DNA from: Bauldia sp.
GTDB lineage: Bacteria; Pseudomonadota; Alphaproteobacteria; Rhizobiales; Kaistiaceae
Assembly (NCBI RefSeq): GCF_020442045.1
Contig: NZ_JAGRLA010000006.1
Span: forward strand, 1 to 42,670
Direction: 5' to 3'
Length of the DNA: 42,670 nucleotides
This document shows, one piece after another, positions 8,026 to 18,526 of the stretch (position 1 is the first letter of the stretch; every line of letters begins with the position of its first letter). Position numbers and translations under genes: made by a program. The notes beneath the pieces are model-generated. The model was given only the letters and a program-made list of their open reading frames with translations. It searched no databases and was not told where the DNA came from.

Positions 8026-10080
8026 CTATGCCGCTTCGGCGCTCGCCCGCTCGATCGCCTGGTCGGCGAGCTTGCCCGAGAGCTCCGCGAGATGGTCGAA
8101 GCTCGCCTGGAAGGTCCCGACGCCCGCGGTCGCCGAGCGCAGCTCGACGATCAGGTCGCGGATTTCCGACTGCGGGATCATCGCCTCGACCACGTCCCAG
8201 CCCTGCCAGTCGGGCCGGGCGTCGAAACCGAGGATCTGGCCGCGCCGCTGCGACACGATACCGTTGACCCGCGGCGTCGCTTCCGCCGGGACAACCACCT
8301 CGACCTTCAGGATCGGCTCGAGCAGCACCGGCTTGCATTGCGGCATGCCTTCGCGCATCCCGATCTGGGCGGCCGTGCGGAATGCCTGGTCCGACGAATC
8401 GACCGAGTGGTAGGAACCGTCGCTGAGATTCACCGCGACGTCGACGACCGGGAAGCCGAGCGGCCCCTTGTCGAGATATTCGACGATCCCTCCCTCGATG
8501 GCGGAGAAGTAGTTCCGGGGCACCGCGCCGCCCGAGATCGATTCCGAAAAGGCAAAGCCCGCGCCGCGCGGCTGCGGCTTGATGTCGAGCACCACGTCGC
8601 CGAACTGTCCATGGCCGCCCGACTGCTTCTTGTGCCGGCCCCGCACCGTGGTCGTGCCGCGAATGGTTTCCTTGTAGGGAACCCTTGGGTCATGGGTATC
8701 GACCGAGATACCGTATTTGCCGGTGAGCCGCTCCAGCGCCACCCGAAGGTGCATTTCGCCCTGCCCTTCCAGCACCGTCTCGCCGGTGTCCTGGACATGG
8801 GAAACGCGCAGCGACGGGTCTTCCTCCACCGCCTTGGCGAGCGCCGAGGAGAGCTTCACCTCGTCCTTGCGCTCGGCCGTGGACACCGCCGTGCCGAGCA
8901 CCGGCTGGGGCGCGGCGAGCGCCACCACCTGCGGCGGCGCCTCTTTCGCCGTCGACAGCGTCTGGCCGGTCAGCGCGTCGTCGAGCTTGCCGAGACCGAC
9001 GGTCTCGCCGGCGCTTGCCGTGTCACGCTTGTTCGCCTGCTGGCCGATGATGCGAAAGACACCCGACACCCGGCCGACCGGTCCGCTCGGCCCGGTGAAC
9101 TCCGTGCCGTCGCCGATTTCGCCGGCGAGGACGCGCACGATCGACAGCTTGCCGCCATGGGTCGTATGCAGCGTCTTCAGCACCTGCACGATACCGTCCC
9201 CGGTGTTCTCGACGCCGAGGCGGAGGCGGGTCTCCTCGACCCCCCTCGTCTCGTGGCGGATCGCCTTGAGCAGGCGGCCGATGCCGTTGGCGCCCTCGGC
9301 GGAACCGATCAGCACCGGGCAGATCTGGCCCTCCCGCATCTCCACCGCCAGGTCCTTGAAGATCTGGTCGCGGTCCGGCTGGATGTCCTCCAGCAGTTGT
9401 TCCATCAGCCCGTCGTCGTAATCCGCGAGTGTTTCGAGCATCGAGTAGCGGGCTTCCGCCTCGCGGGCGCGATCCGCGTCGGTCATGTCGATCAATTCGC
9501 TCGCGGCATGTTCGCGATAGACGAAGGCGCGCTCCAGGGCGAGGTCGATGAACCCGGTGACGACGTCGTTCTGGCGGATCGGAATGTGGCGCAGCACCAG
9601 CGGTACCGCGCTCGCCGGCTGCAGCATCTCGAGCGTCCCGCGAACGCTGGCGCTGGTCTTGTCCATCTTGTTGAGGAAGAGGATGCGGGGGATGCCTTTG
9701 TCCTCGAGGCTCTTGAGGATGACCTGGAGCGCCGGGATCTTCTTGTCATCCGCCTCCGCGACCACCACCGCGAGGTCGACTCCGGCCAGTACCGGTTCCG
9801 CCTCGAAACCGAACTCCACCGATCCCGGGCAGTCGATGAAGGTGAAGCGGTCGCCCATGAAGTCGGTCTCGGCGATATTCGCCTCGACGCTCATCTGGTG
9901 CGCCCGCGCCTCCGGCGACCCGTCGCCGACCGTATTCTTTTCCGCAATCGTTCCCTGGCGCGTGATCGCGTCGGTTCGCGCAAGGATCGATTCCAGCAAC
10001 GTGGTCTTGCCGCTCGCAAATGGCCCCACCAGCGCAATGCACCGGGGGCCTCTCACTCTGCCGCTATTGTCGTCTGACAT
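8026..10080 (-). CDS. EF-G-like translational GTPase paralogue
   Basis: A 684-residue protein with the five-domain EF-G layout: P-loop GPFASGKT (19-26), G4 motif NKMD (137-140), domain II, domain III, domain IV and a final domain V ending around 665. It differs from housekeeping EF-G. The G3 motif reads DCPGS (83-87), so the histidine that normally positions the hydrolytic water (DTPGH) is serine. The switch 1 stretch also lacks the usual RGITI element. Such EF-G-like paralogues are annotated as elongation factor G in many Hyphomicrobiales; their role is not settled. The genuine fusA would be in a ribosomal protein operon elsewhere. It is divergent from the CorA gene. Confidence 0.88.
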   Translation of the reverse strand: MSDDNSGRVRGPRCIALVGPFASGKTTLLESILARTDAITRQGTIAEKNTVGDGSPEARAHQMSVEANIAETDFMGDRFTFIDCPGSVEFGFEAEPVLAGVDLAVVVAEADDKKIPALQVILKSLEDKGIPRILFLNKMDKTSASVRGTLEMLQPASAVPLVLRHIPIRQNDVVTGFIDLALERAFVYREHAASELIDMTDADRAREAEARYSMLETLADYDDGLMEQLLEDIQPDRDQIFKDLAVEMREGQICPVLIGSAEGANGIGRLLKAIRHETRGVEETRLRLGVENTGDGIVQVLKTLHTTHGGKLSIVRVLAGEIGDGTEFTGPSGPVGRVSGVFRIIGQQANKRDTASAGETVGLGKLDDALTGQTLSTAKEAPPQVVALAAPQPVLGTAVSTAERKDEVKLSSALAKAVEEDPSLRVSHVQDTGETVLEGQGEMHLRVALERLTGKYGISVDTHDPRVPYKETIRGTTTVRGRHKKQSGGHGQFGDVVLDIKPQPRGAGFAFSESISGGAVPRNYFSAIEGGIVEYLDKGPLGFPVVDVAVNLSDGSYHSVDSSDQAFRTAAQIGMREGMPQCKPVLLEPILKVEVVVPAEATPRVNGIVSQRRGQILGFDARPDWQGWDVVEAMIPQSEIRDLIVELRSATAGVGTFQASFDHLAELSGKLADQAIERASAEAA

Positions 10081-10275
10081 GGCGCCGCCCTCCCCGTTCT
10101 CTACTTGTTCTTGGGCATGTGTGACATGCTGGTGACGATGGTCTCAAGGAAAGCGGCGGCTGACAAGTGCGATGCACCGGCCTCTGACGGCGAACGGGCC
10201 CGAACCGCCGCGACAGGCCGCGACGGGCGGTGGCGCCGCGACGTTGAGCGGGTGACGACTCGTCCCGAATGAGCG

Positions 10276-10291
10276 AGTATCGTCCGATACT
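10276..10291. promoter_or_regulatory. Perfect palindrome in the EF-G-like/corA intergenic region
   Basis: The 311 bases between the divergent genes (10081-10391) hold no gene I can support. They contain a perfect inverted repeat, AGTATCG TC CGATACT, a plausible dimer operator about 100 bases before corA. No convincing -35/-10 pair was identified. Confidence 0.4.
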
Positions 10292-10391
10292 TGCGGACGA
10301 CCCGCGCCGGACGATTCTTGCTCGGCGCCGTCATCAGCCCTTGATCAATGAAGCGTAAGCGTGGCAGTCCCCCTGCAAGGTCCTATTGCGA

Positions 10392-11369
10392 ATGCTCGAC
10401 GCCTATACCCTCACCAGCGGCGGCCCGAAACGCCTCGAATTCGCTGGCGGAGAAGACATCCCGCCGGAAACCGGCTGGGTCGATCTCCTGCAGCCCTCGG
10501 TCGCCGAGGACAGGAACACCGAGGTGTTTCTCGGCGCCGGCCTGCCGACCCGGGAAGAAGCGGCGGAGATCGAGTTCTCCAGTCGCTTCTATACCGAAGA
10601 CGGCGCGGTCTTCATGACCGCCACGATCCTTACCGGCGTCGACAAGGGCGAGGCGAAGCTCGTGCCCTTCACCTTCGTCGTGACCAGCGACAACCGTATC
10701 GCGACCCTGCGCTACGACGATATCCGCGCGCTCCGCCAGTTCCTCACCCGCGCCGGCAAGCCCGGAAGCGCCTGCTCGACGGTACCCGGCGTCTTCCTCG
10801 GTCTCGTCGAGGCGCTCGTCGACCGCACCGCCGACGTGCTGGAACGGATCAGCAGCGACGTCGATCGCATCAACGCCGAGATCTTCGCCGCCCGCGCCGA
10901 GCGGCGCAGCGGGCGGCGGCTCGAGCAGCTGATCGGCGACGTCGGCACCCAGGGCGACCTCGCGGCGAAGGCGCGTGAAAGCCTCGCCTCGCTCGAGCGC
11001 CTGGTCCAGTTCGCGAGTCTCACCCTCCGGGGTGGCTTCTCCAAGGGCAACAGCAAGAATCGCCTGAAGCTGATCTCGCGCGACGTCCGCTCGCTGGAGG
11101 ATCACGTCGAGTTCCTCTCCAACAAGATCACCTTCCTCCTCGACGCGACGCTCGGATTGATCTCCGTCGAGCAGAACGAGGTCATCCGCATCCTGACCAT
11201 CGCGGCGACGATCTTCTTCCCGCCGACGCTGATCGGAACGATCTACGGGATGAATTTCGCCGACATGCCGGAACTCTCCTGGGGCTTCGGATATCCGCTT
11301 GCCATCGGCCTCATGGTCGCCTCGGCGGTGCTGCCCTATCTCTACTTCAAGCGCCGCGGCTGGCTCTGA
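10392..11369 (+). CDS. CorA family magnesium/divalent cation transporter
   Basis: A 325-residue inner-membrane channel of the CorA family. The N-terminal cytoplasmic funnel domain (1-250) ends in a long helix, followed by two TM helices (about 264-284 and 300-318). The signature YGMNF (GMN at 286-288) and the acidic periplasmic loop ADMPEL lie between them, and the protein ends in a basic KRRGW tail. It is closest in type to the CorA-like transporters of alphaproteobacteria; whether it moves Mg, Co or effluxes Zn cannot be told. The ATG at 10392 is preceded by AAGG; a TTG two codons earlier is less likely. Confidence 0.93.
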   Translation: MLDAYTLTSGGPKRLEFAGGEDIPPETGWVDLLQPSVAEDRNTEVFLGAGLPTREEAAEIEFSSRFYTEDGAVFMTATILTGVDKGEAKLVPFTFVVTSDNRIATLRYDDIRALRQFLTRAGKPGSACSTVPGVFLGLVEALVDRTADVLERISSDVDRINAEIFAARAERRSGRRLEQLIGDVGTQGDLAAKARESLASLERLVQFASLTLRGGFSKGNSKNRLKLISRDVRSLEDHVEFLSNKITFLLDATLGLISVEQNEVIRILTIAATIFFPPTLIGTIYGMNFADMPELSWGFGYPLAIGLMVASAVLPYLYFKRRGWL

Positions 11370-11420
11370 AAAGGGACCGGCCGTCTCCGTTGCCCGAGAG
11401 AGAGGGAGTTGCCGGAACCG

Positions 11421-12326
11421 ATGAACGAGTTGCTCCCCATCCGCCGAAAGACCGCGAAGGACTTCCCGCGGGAGCTCCTCGAACTCTACGACTTCTATGC
11501 CCATGGCAGGATCACCAAGCGCGAGTTCATGGACCGCGCCGCGAAATTCGCGGTTGGCGGCGTCACCGCGACGATGCTGCTGCGTGAGCTCTCGCCTGAC
11601 TATGCCCTCGCCCAGCAGGTCGCCGGGGACGATCCCGATATCGCGGCGAGCCGCGTCACCTATCCGTCGCCGAACGGCAACGGCGAGGTCAACGCCTATC
11701 TTGTCCGGCCCGCCGGCGCTTCGGACAAGATCCCCGGCGTCCTCGTCGTCCACGAGAACCGTGGCCTCAACCCCTATATCGAGGATGTCGCGCGTCGCAT
11801 GGCCAAGGCCGGCTTCATGGCGCTCGCCCCCGATGGCCTGACCTCGGTCGGCGGCTATCCCGGCAACGACGACGAGGGCCGCGAGCTCCAGCGGAAGGTC
11901 GATCCCGAGAAGCTGATGAACGATTTCTTCGCCGGCTTCGAATACCTGACGGCCCGCGCGGATTGCTCGGGCAGGGTCGGCGCTGTCGGCTTCTGCTACG
12001 GCGGTGGCGTCGTCAATGCGATCGCCGTGGCTTACCCCGAGCTCGCCGCCGGGGTGCCTTTCTACGGCCGCCAGCCCGATGTCCAGGACGTTGCCGCGAT
12101 CGAGGCCCCGCTCCTCCTGCAATATGCCGGGCTCGACGAGAGGATCAACGCCGGCTGGCCGGCCTATGAGGACGCCCTGAAGGCCGCGGGCAAGACCTAC
12201 ACCGCTTACGTCTATCCCGACGTCAACCACGGCTTCCACAACGACACGACGCCCCGCTACGATGCGGAAGCCGCGAAGCTCGCCGAGGAGAGGACGATCG
12301 CCTTCTTCAAGGAAAACCTGAGCTAG
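11421..12326 (+). CDS. Dienelactone hydrolase family protein
   Basis: A 301-residue alpha/beta hydrolase. The DLH triad is visible: nucleophile Cys192 in GFCYGGG, Asp239 in AGLDERIN and His270 in VNHGFH, with Glu112 in VVHENRG as the DLH-type partner of the cysteine. Before the hydrolase domain lies an about 70-residue extension with a hydrophobic stretch ([12 protein letters not shown], 43-54) ending in YALAQQ, which looks like a signal-type segment as in YghX-like proteins; export is uncertain. The TTG at 11409 directly abuts GAGGGAG and is unlikely to be used, so I chose the ATG at 11421. Substrate unknown. It lies 51 bases after corA and is convergent with the DUF1801 gene. Confidence 0.9.
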   Translation: MNELLPIRRKTAKDFPRELLELYDFYAHGRITKREFMDRAAKFAVGGVTATMLLRELSPDYALAQQVAGDDPDIAASRVTYPSPNGNGEVNAYLVRPAGASDKIPGVLVVHENRGLNPYIEDVARRMAKAGFMALAPDGLTSVGGYPGNDDEGRELQRKVDPEKLMNDFFAGFEYLTARADCSGRVGAVGFCYGGGVVNAIAVAYPELAAGVPFYGRQPDVQDVAAIEAPLLLQYAGLDERINAGWPAYEDALKAAGKTYTAYVYPDVNHGFHNDTTPRYDAEAAKLAEERTIAFFKENLS

Positions 12327-12351
12327 GCGCTCTGTTTCGCGCCCGCGGCCA

Positions 12352-12822
12352 TCACACGCGGGTGCGCCTCCCGGCCGGCTTCTTGCTCGCGTGATAGGTC
12401 AGCGCCATCGCGATGCAATGGCTGAGCGGCCCGGTCGGCAACGCCTTGTCCACATCGACGAGGATCGCGCGGTTTCCCTCGAAGCCGAGCGCGCCGGCAT
12501 AGAGTTCGCGAAACTGTTCGACCAGCCGCGTCTGGCAATGGACATAGAGCGCCACCTGGCCCGGCTTGTCCCTGACCGCGTCGATCCTGATCGTCGTCCC
12601 GCTTTTCGTCTCGGCCGTCAGGTAGCTCGGCTGCCCCCATTTCAACGTCTCCTCGATCCCGCCGACGCCCGGCGTCGCCGCCGCCGTGTCAAGGATCAGG
12701 GTGCGGAGTTTCAGGAGTTGCCGCCGGATGGCCGCCGGCTGGGCGTCGAAGACGGCCGCGACCGCCGGCTCCGTGAAGCCCGGCGCGGTCGGTTTCCGGT
12801 CAGACCGTGCGGTTCTTGGCAT
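12352..12822 (-). CDS. DUF1801 domain-containing protein
   Basis: A 156-residue cytoplasmic protein of the DUF1801 (YdhG-like) fold: motifs LRTLILDTAAATPGVGGIEE and LKWGQPSYLTAETKSGTTIR, which carry the conserved E-x-LKWG-x-P-x-Y pattern. Function not known for the family. Its start overlaps the end of the dioxygenase-like gene by 23 bases, so the two are likely translated from one mRNA. The lysine/arginine-rich C-terminus (KKPAGRRTR) is typical of this group. Confidence 0.86.
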   Translation of the reverse strand: MPRTARSDRKPTAPGFTEPAVAAVFDAQPAAIRRQLLKLRTLILDTAAATPGVGGIEETLKWGQPSYLTAETKSGTTIRIDAVRDKPGQVALYVHCQTRLVEQFRELYAGALGFEGNRAILVDVDKALPTGPLSHCIAMALTYHASKKPAGRRTRV

Positions 12823-14203
12823 CCCAGTTCCGCTCGAGATTGGCGATCAGCGCCGGACTGAAGTGGCAATAAGCCTGTTCGCGGGCATAGACCGACGCGT
12901 AGCGGCGGAAGAGATCGAGCGGCTCCTCGCCGACCCGGAAGGCGCGCCGGTTGCCGATGGCGCTGACCACGCCGGCATCGGTCAGGCCGGCGACCACCTT
13001 GTCGATCGCATCCTCCATCGCATCGGCCGAGGCGATCTCGTCGCAGATCAGCCGCCCCTGCCGGCTGTCGCAGACCAGCTTCAGCTCGTACTGGATCGCC
13101 TCGCGGGCGATGCGGTCGCCGGTATGGCGCGGCAGGCGCAGGTTGGCGAAGCCGGGGATGATCCCCTCCCGCCGCGCGGGCAGGGTCATGTACGCATCGT
13201 CGGCCGCCAGCACGTAGTCGGCGACCAGGAGGATCTGGCAGTGGCCGCCGATCGCGAAGGTCTCCACCGCGGCGACCCATGGCTTCTCGATCCCGCGGCC
13301 GCGCACGTCGTCCGGCAGCGAGCCCGGTCGCGCGACGCCACGCAGGATCTTGTGCAGATAGCCGAGGTCGCGCTTGAGGAAGAAGATGAAGGGGATTTTC
13401 CCGCGATAGAGATGGGTCAGGTTGACGCCGCTGCCGAAGATGTTGCGGCCCGCATATTTCGGATGCTCGGCCTTGCCGCCGCGCATCACCGCGATCTCGC
13501 TCGCCGGATCGAGGATGGCGACGTCGATCGCCGTCTCCATCACGTCGATGGTCGAATCGTCCTCGGCATTGAGGAAGCGGGGATTGGTCGCGGTAAGCAT
13601 CACCGCCTTGCCCCGCCGTTCGAGCCTCGCCGTCGCGAGATCGAGCACGCCGTCGGCGACGAAGCGAGCGAGATGCTCCTCGGTCTCCGGCCGCGGCAGC
13701 AGCATCGCATGGCAAAGATGCAGGCCCGCTTCCTCGACCGCCAGCGTCTGGGCGAGGAAGATGCCCTGGTCGATCTCGACGCCGTCCTTGTCGCCCTGGT
13801 TCAGCCGGTCTTCCGCCGCCACCTCGTCTTCCGTCGGTGTCAGTCCGGGGACCGCGGCCGCCGCCGCGAAGACGAGCTCTTCGAGCCGCAAATGCTGGTT
13901 CCGCCGATCGGTCAGCTCCTCGTAGAGCGTGCCGGCATGGGCGGCGAGAAACCGCTCGCGGCTTTCCCGCGCGATTCCGAATATCCGGTCGGCCGCCCTC
14001 GCCTGACCGGTGGTCCGCGCCGACTTCGGCGGGAGCGCCGCGACCAGCGCCGAGGTCCGGTCCCAGAAGGCCGAATAGCGATGGCGGTCGGTGGTGATGT
14101 CGGCGGTCCGTGCCGGCTCGGCCCCGATCCAGTCGTGGACATGCCGGGGATCCAGGCCCGCTGCGATCAGCTCGCCGGAGAGTGTGTCGCCGTCAGCGTC
14201 CAT
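12800..14203 (-). CDS. DpgC-like crotonase-fold dioxygenase homologue
   Basis: A 467-residue member of the enoyl-CoA hydratase/isomerase superfamily with a long N-terminal helical region (1-200), the architecture of DpgC. DpgC is the cofactor-free 3,5-dihydroxyphenylacetyl-CoA 1,2-dioxygenase of vancomycin-type pathways. Shared patterns are TNPRFLNAEDDSTID, the HPKYAGRNIFGSGVNLTHLY block (about 270-290) and IGGHCQILLVADYVLAADDAY. No dpgA, dpgB, dpgD or peptide synthetase genes are near, so the substrate is probably another aryl- or acyl-CoA. The ATG at 14203 begins MDADGDTLS. The likely partner is the overlapping DUF1801 gene. It may be co-transcribed with the aminotransferase 183 bases upstream, though a 9-bp hairpin (14276-14298) lies between. 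Confidence 0.87.
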   Translation of the reverse strand: MDADGDTLSGELIAAGLDPRHVHDWIGAEPARTADITTDRHRYSAFWDRTSALVAALPPKSARTTGQARAADRIFGIARESRERFLAAHAGTLYEELTDRRNQHLRLEELVFAAAAAVPGLTPTEDEVAAEDRLNQGDKDGVEIDQGIFLAQTLAVEEAGLHLCHAMLLPRPETEEHLARFVADGVLDLATARLERRGKAVMLTATNPRFLNAEDDSTIDVMETAIDVAILDPASEIAVMRGGKAEHPKYAGRNIFGSGVNLTHLYRGKIPFIFFLKRDLGYLHKILRGVARPGSLPDDVRGRGIEKPWVAAVETFAIGGHCQILLVADYVLAADDAYMTLPARREGIIPGFANLRLPRHTGDRIAREAIQYELKLVCDSRQGRLICDEIASADAMEDAIDKVVAGLTDAGVVSAIGNRRAFRVGEEPLDLFRRYASVYAREQAYCHFSPALIANLERNWDAKNRTV

Positions 14204-14386
14204 GGCATCGCTCCGTCGGTTGGATCGGCCCCGAACCGCGGCCGCGCCGGAACGACGCGACGGTACCGGGCGCCGGTCCGCAGGCGGCCCCTGCGGACGG
14301 CATTCCGGCGATGGTAGCCCGACCGGCGGCGATGATCTACCGCGCGACCGGCCGCCGTTGCGGCGAACCGGAATCCGGGAGCGCGC

Positions 14387-15625
<1,239 letters not shown>

Positions 15626-15778
15626 CTAGTGCGGTGCAGCGGGAATCTCAAGCGCGGCGTACGTCGCGGGCTCCCATGGCGCCCATTGTCGGCCCGAAGC
15701 CGCTCCGATCACTCGACGCGGCGGCCGAATTCGTGGCATGGGGTCTTTTCCTCCCCTCCAATGGACAGACACCCGACC

Positions 15779-17077
15779 ATGAATCTCGCCCGCCTCGCCG
15801 CCGAACGTTCCGCCAGCAAGGGTCCGATCGGCGTCGCCGTCATCGGCGCCGGCAAATTCGGCTCCATGTTCCTCTCCCAGGCGCCGACCTCCCCCGGCTT
15901 CCGGATCAACGTGATTGCCGATCTCGACGTCGAGCGGGCGCGGGACGCCTGCCGCCAAGTCGGCTGGGATGAGGATCGGATCGCCGCCTGCGCCTTCACC
16001 GAGGACGGCGCCGAGGCTATCGGCCGGGACGATGTCGAGGTGGTGGTCGAGGTCACCGGGAATCCGGCCGCGGGCATTCGCCATGCGCTGACCGCGATCG
16101 ACGCCGGCAAGCACATCGTCATGGTCAATGTCGAGGCCGACGTCCTCGCCGGCCCGGCGCTCGCCGCGCGGGCGCGGTCGGCCGGCATCGTCTATTCGAT
16201 GGCCTATGGCGACCAGCCCGCCCTCGTCGCCGAACTGGTCGACTGGGCGCGCGCCACCGGCTTCCAGGTCATCGCCGCCGGCAAGGGCACCAAGTATCTG
16301 CCGGATTACCACGCCGTCACTCCCGACGGCGTCTGGCAGCATTATGGGCTCGATCCCGCCCGCGCCCGGGCGGCGGGCATGAACCCGCAGATGTTCAATT
16401 CCTTCCTCGACGGCACCAAGTCGTCGATCGAGATGGCGGCCATCGCCAATGCCACCGGCCTCGCCGTCCCCTCCGACGGTCTTCTCTTCCCGCCCTGCGG
16501 TGTCGACGACCTGCCGGCGATCCTCAAGCCCAAGACCGACGGCGGCGTTCTCGAAGGCAAAGGCATGGTCGAGGTCGTCTCGTCGCTCAATCGCGACGGC
16601 AGCGTCGTCGAGCGCGACCTGCGCTGGGGCGTCTACGTCGTCATCGAGGCGACCAACGACTACACCGCGAGCTGCTTCGAGCAATATGGCATGCGCACCG
16701 ACGCCTCCGGCCGCTTCGCCGCGCTCTACCGCCCCTACCACCTGATCGGCCTGGAGCTCGGCGTGTCGGTCCTGTCTGCCGCGCTGCGCGGCGAGCCGAC
16801 CGGCGCGACCACCAGCTTCAGGGGTGACGCGGTCGCCGTCGCCAAGCGCGGCCTCAAGGCCGGCGAGCGCCTCGATGGCGAAGGCGGCTATACGGTCTGG
16901 GGCAAGCTGTGGCCGGCGGCGCGGAGCCTCGCCCACGAAGCCCTGCCGATCGGCCTCGCCCATGGCGTGACCCTCAATCGCGACATCGCCGAGGGCGAGG
17001 CGGTCCGCTGGTCGGATGTCGCGATCGGCGACAACCAGGCCGTCAGCCTCCGCCGCGAAGCCGAGGGAATGGCGTAA
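15779..17077 (+). CDS. NAD(P)-dependent oxidoreductase with C-terminal SAF domain
   Basis: A 432-residue protein combining a homoserine dehydrogenase-like Rossmann domain (GAGKFG at 23-28, then an EVTGNPAAG segment) with a C-terminal SAF domain (about 365-430, ending near DNQAVSLRREAEG). The family is found in proteobacterial sugar or acid-sugar loci and is usually annotated only as Gfo/Idh-like oxidoreductase; the substrate is not known to me. The central part contains AAGKGTKYLPDYHAVTPD. The start is uncertain: an ATG at 15761 would add six residues, and neither has a strong Shine-Dalgarno. The GST gene follows after 113 bases on the same strand. Confidence 0.87.
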   Translation: MNLARLAAERSASKGPIGVAVIGAGKFGSMFLSQAPTSPGFRINVIADLDVERARDACRQVGWDEDRIAACAFTEDGAEAIGRDDVEVVVEVTGNPAAGIRHALTAIDAGKHIVMVNVEADVLAGPALAARARSAGIVYSMAYGDQPALVAELVDWARATGFQVIAAGKGTKYLPDYHAVTPDGVWQHYGLDPARARAAGMNPQMFNSFLDGTKSSIEMAAIANATGLAVPSDGLLFPPCGVDDLPAILKPKTDGGVLEGKGMVEVVSSLNRDGSVVERDLRWGVYVVIEATNDYTASCFEQYGMRTDASGRFAALYRPYHLIGLELGVSVLSAALRGEPTGATTSFRGDAVAVAKRGLKAGERLDGEGGYTVWGKLWPAARSLAHEALPIGLAHGVTLNRDIAEGEAVRWSDVAIGDNQAVSLRREAEGMA

Positions 17078-17190
17078 GCCGCCACCTCACCGTTCGATTC
17101 CGCTGATGAATCCCCCGCGCGATTCGAATTGGATCGCGCGGGGCGCCGGCGCTACGGTCGACGCGAAGACGTGAATGGGAGAGGTGCCTC

Positions 17191-17826
17191 ATGACCGACG
17201 GCCACGTGCTCTATTCGATGGCGGCTTCCGGCAACTGCTACAAGGTCCGCCTCCTCCTCCATATCCTCGGCATCCCCTTCCGGCTGGTCGAGACCGACTC
17301 GCGGACCGGGGTCACCCGGACTCCCGAATTCCTCGCCCTCAATCCGAACGGCCGCGTCCCGCTCCTCGTCCTGCCGGATGGCCGCCGGCTTTCGGAATCG
17401 AACGCGATGCTGCTCTACCTGGCCGAGGGCGGCCCGTACCTGCCGAGCGACCGTTACGACCGGGCGGTCTGCTATCAGTGGCTCTTCTTCGAGCAATACG
17501 AGCACGAGCCGACGGTTGCCGTCGCCCGCTCCTGGCTCCACGTCTACGAGGACCGCAAGGGCAAGGCGACGGCGGAGCAGATCGCCGGCTGGCACGAGAA
17601 GGGCAACCGCGCGCTTGGTGTCATGGAGGCCCGCCTCGCCGACCATGACTGGCTCGCCGGCGGCGGCTATTCGGTCGCCGACATCGCGCTCTATGCCTAC
17701 ACCCATGTCGCCCATGAAGGTGGCTTCGACCTTGCGCCTTATCCCGGCATCCGCGCCTGGCTCGACCGCATCGCGAGCCGGCCTGGCCATGTCGGGATGG
17801 AATGGCGGCCGGAAGGCGTGACCTGA
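17191..17826 (+). CDS. Glutathione S-transferase family protein
   Basis: A 211-residue GST: N-terminal thioredoxin-fold domain (2-78) with SGNCYKVRLLL near the glutathione site, the cis-proline in GRVPLLVLPDG and the ESNAMLLYLAE glutathione-binding motif, then the all-helical C-terminal domain with the N-capping region YSVADIALYAYTHVA. Probably a cytoplasmic conjugating or thiol-transfer enzyme; substrate unknown. GGGAGAGGTG precedes the ATG. It converges on the YdeI-like gene with 11 bases between stops. Confidence 0.94.
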   Translation: MTDGHVLYSMAASGNCYKVRLLLHILGIPFRLVETDSRTGVTRTPEFLALNPNGRVPLLVLPDGRRLSESNAMLLYLAEGGPYLPSDRYDRAVCYQWLFFEQYEHEPTVAVARSWLHVYEDRKGKATAEQIAGWHEKGNRALGVMEARLADHDWLAGGGYSVADIALYAYTHVAHEGGFDLAPYPGIRAWLDRIASRPGHVGMEWRPEGVT

Positions 17827-17837
17827 TCGGTTCCGCT

Positions 17838-18413
17838 TCAGTGGAAGCGCTCGCCGCGCTCGAGCTGGGCAAGGATTTGCGACATCCTCCTGGCGCGCGT
17901 CTCGGGGCGTTTGGCCGTGTGGAGCCGATAGTAGATCGGAAAGAGATTCTTCCGGTCCAGCGTCTCGAAGAAGGCCTTGGCGGCCGGCATTTCCTCCAGC
18001 GCATCCAGGAAGTCTTGCGGGATGGTCATGGTGGCCGATCCTTCGTAGGCGCTGTCCCATCGACCATCGGCCTTTGCAGCCTCGACATGGGCGAGGCCCG
18101 CCGGCGTCATTCGCCCCTCGGCGATGAGCCTGGCCGCATGTTCGCGGTTCCTGGCCGACCAGTTCGACTTCCGCTTCCGAGGCGTCAGGCGTTGCAGATA
18201 GGAAGCCTCGTCCAGCGGCAGCTTCTGTCCGTCGATCCAGCCGAAGCGAATGGCTTCGATCACGCAGTCGCTCCACGTCACCGATGGCGTGCCGGATCCC
18301 TTCTTGAAGATCTGCACCCAGATCCCGCTGCTGCGCTGATGATGGCTCGTCAGCCATTCGCTCAGTTCGGGAGCGTTCCGGAAGGCGATCGAATCCTGGG
18401 CGCTCTTGGACAT
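17838..18413 (-). CDS. YdeI/OmpD-associated family protein
   Basis: A 191-residue protein of the YdeI (bacteriocin-protection, OmpD-associated) family. Typical motifs are the N-terminal LSEWLTSHHQRSSGIWVQI, the WSDCVIEAIRFGWIDGQ block, LTPRKRKSNWSARN, and the C-terminal LDALEEMPAAKAFFETLD helical segment. Family members are cytoplasmic and their biochemical role is unresolved. No linked genes suggest a pathway. Confidence 0.92.
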   Translation of the reverse strand: MSKSAQDSIAFRNAPELSEWLTSHHQRSSGIWVQIFKKGSGTPSVTWSDCVIEAIRFGWIDGQKLPLDEASYLQRLTPRKRKSNWSARNREHAARLIAEGRMTPAGLAHVEAAKADGRWDSAYEGSATMTIPQDFLDALEEMPAAKAFFETLDRKNLFPIYYRLHTAKRPETRARRMSQILAQLERGERFH

Positions 18414-18526
18414 GGCTTGAGACTAGCAGTGCCGGGAACACGTCGGAAGCGAACGGACTGAAGCGATGCGAGCGCGCTTCATCGATTGGGTCCGGACCCC
18501 GGTCCCTCCCCGGTTCGCGCGTCGGA

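Noticed and set aside
8092..10077. A 661-codon open frame on the plus strand
   Set aside because: It is the exact antisense of the EF-G-like gene. Its product is rich in Arg, His and Asp without any domain, typical of antisense frames in high-GC DNA.
10101..10334. 77-codon frame on the minus strand upstream of the EF-G-like gene
   Set aside because: Composition is Arg/Ser/Ala-rich noise, it has no recognisable motif, and it covers the probable promoter region of the flanking genes.
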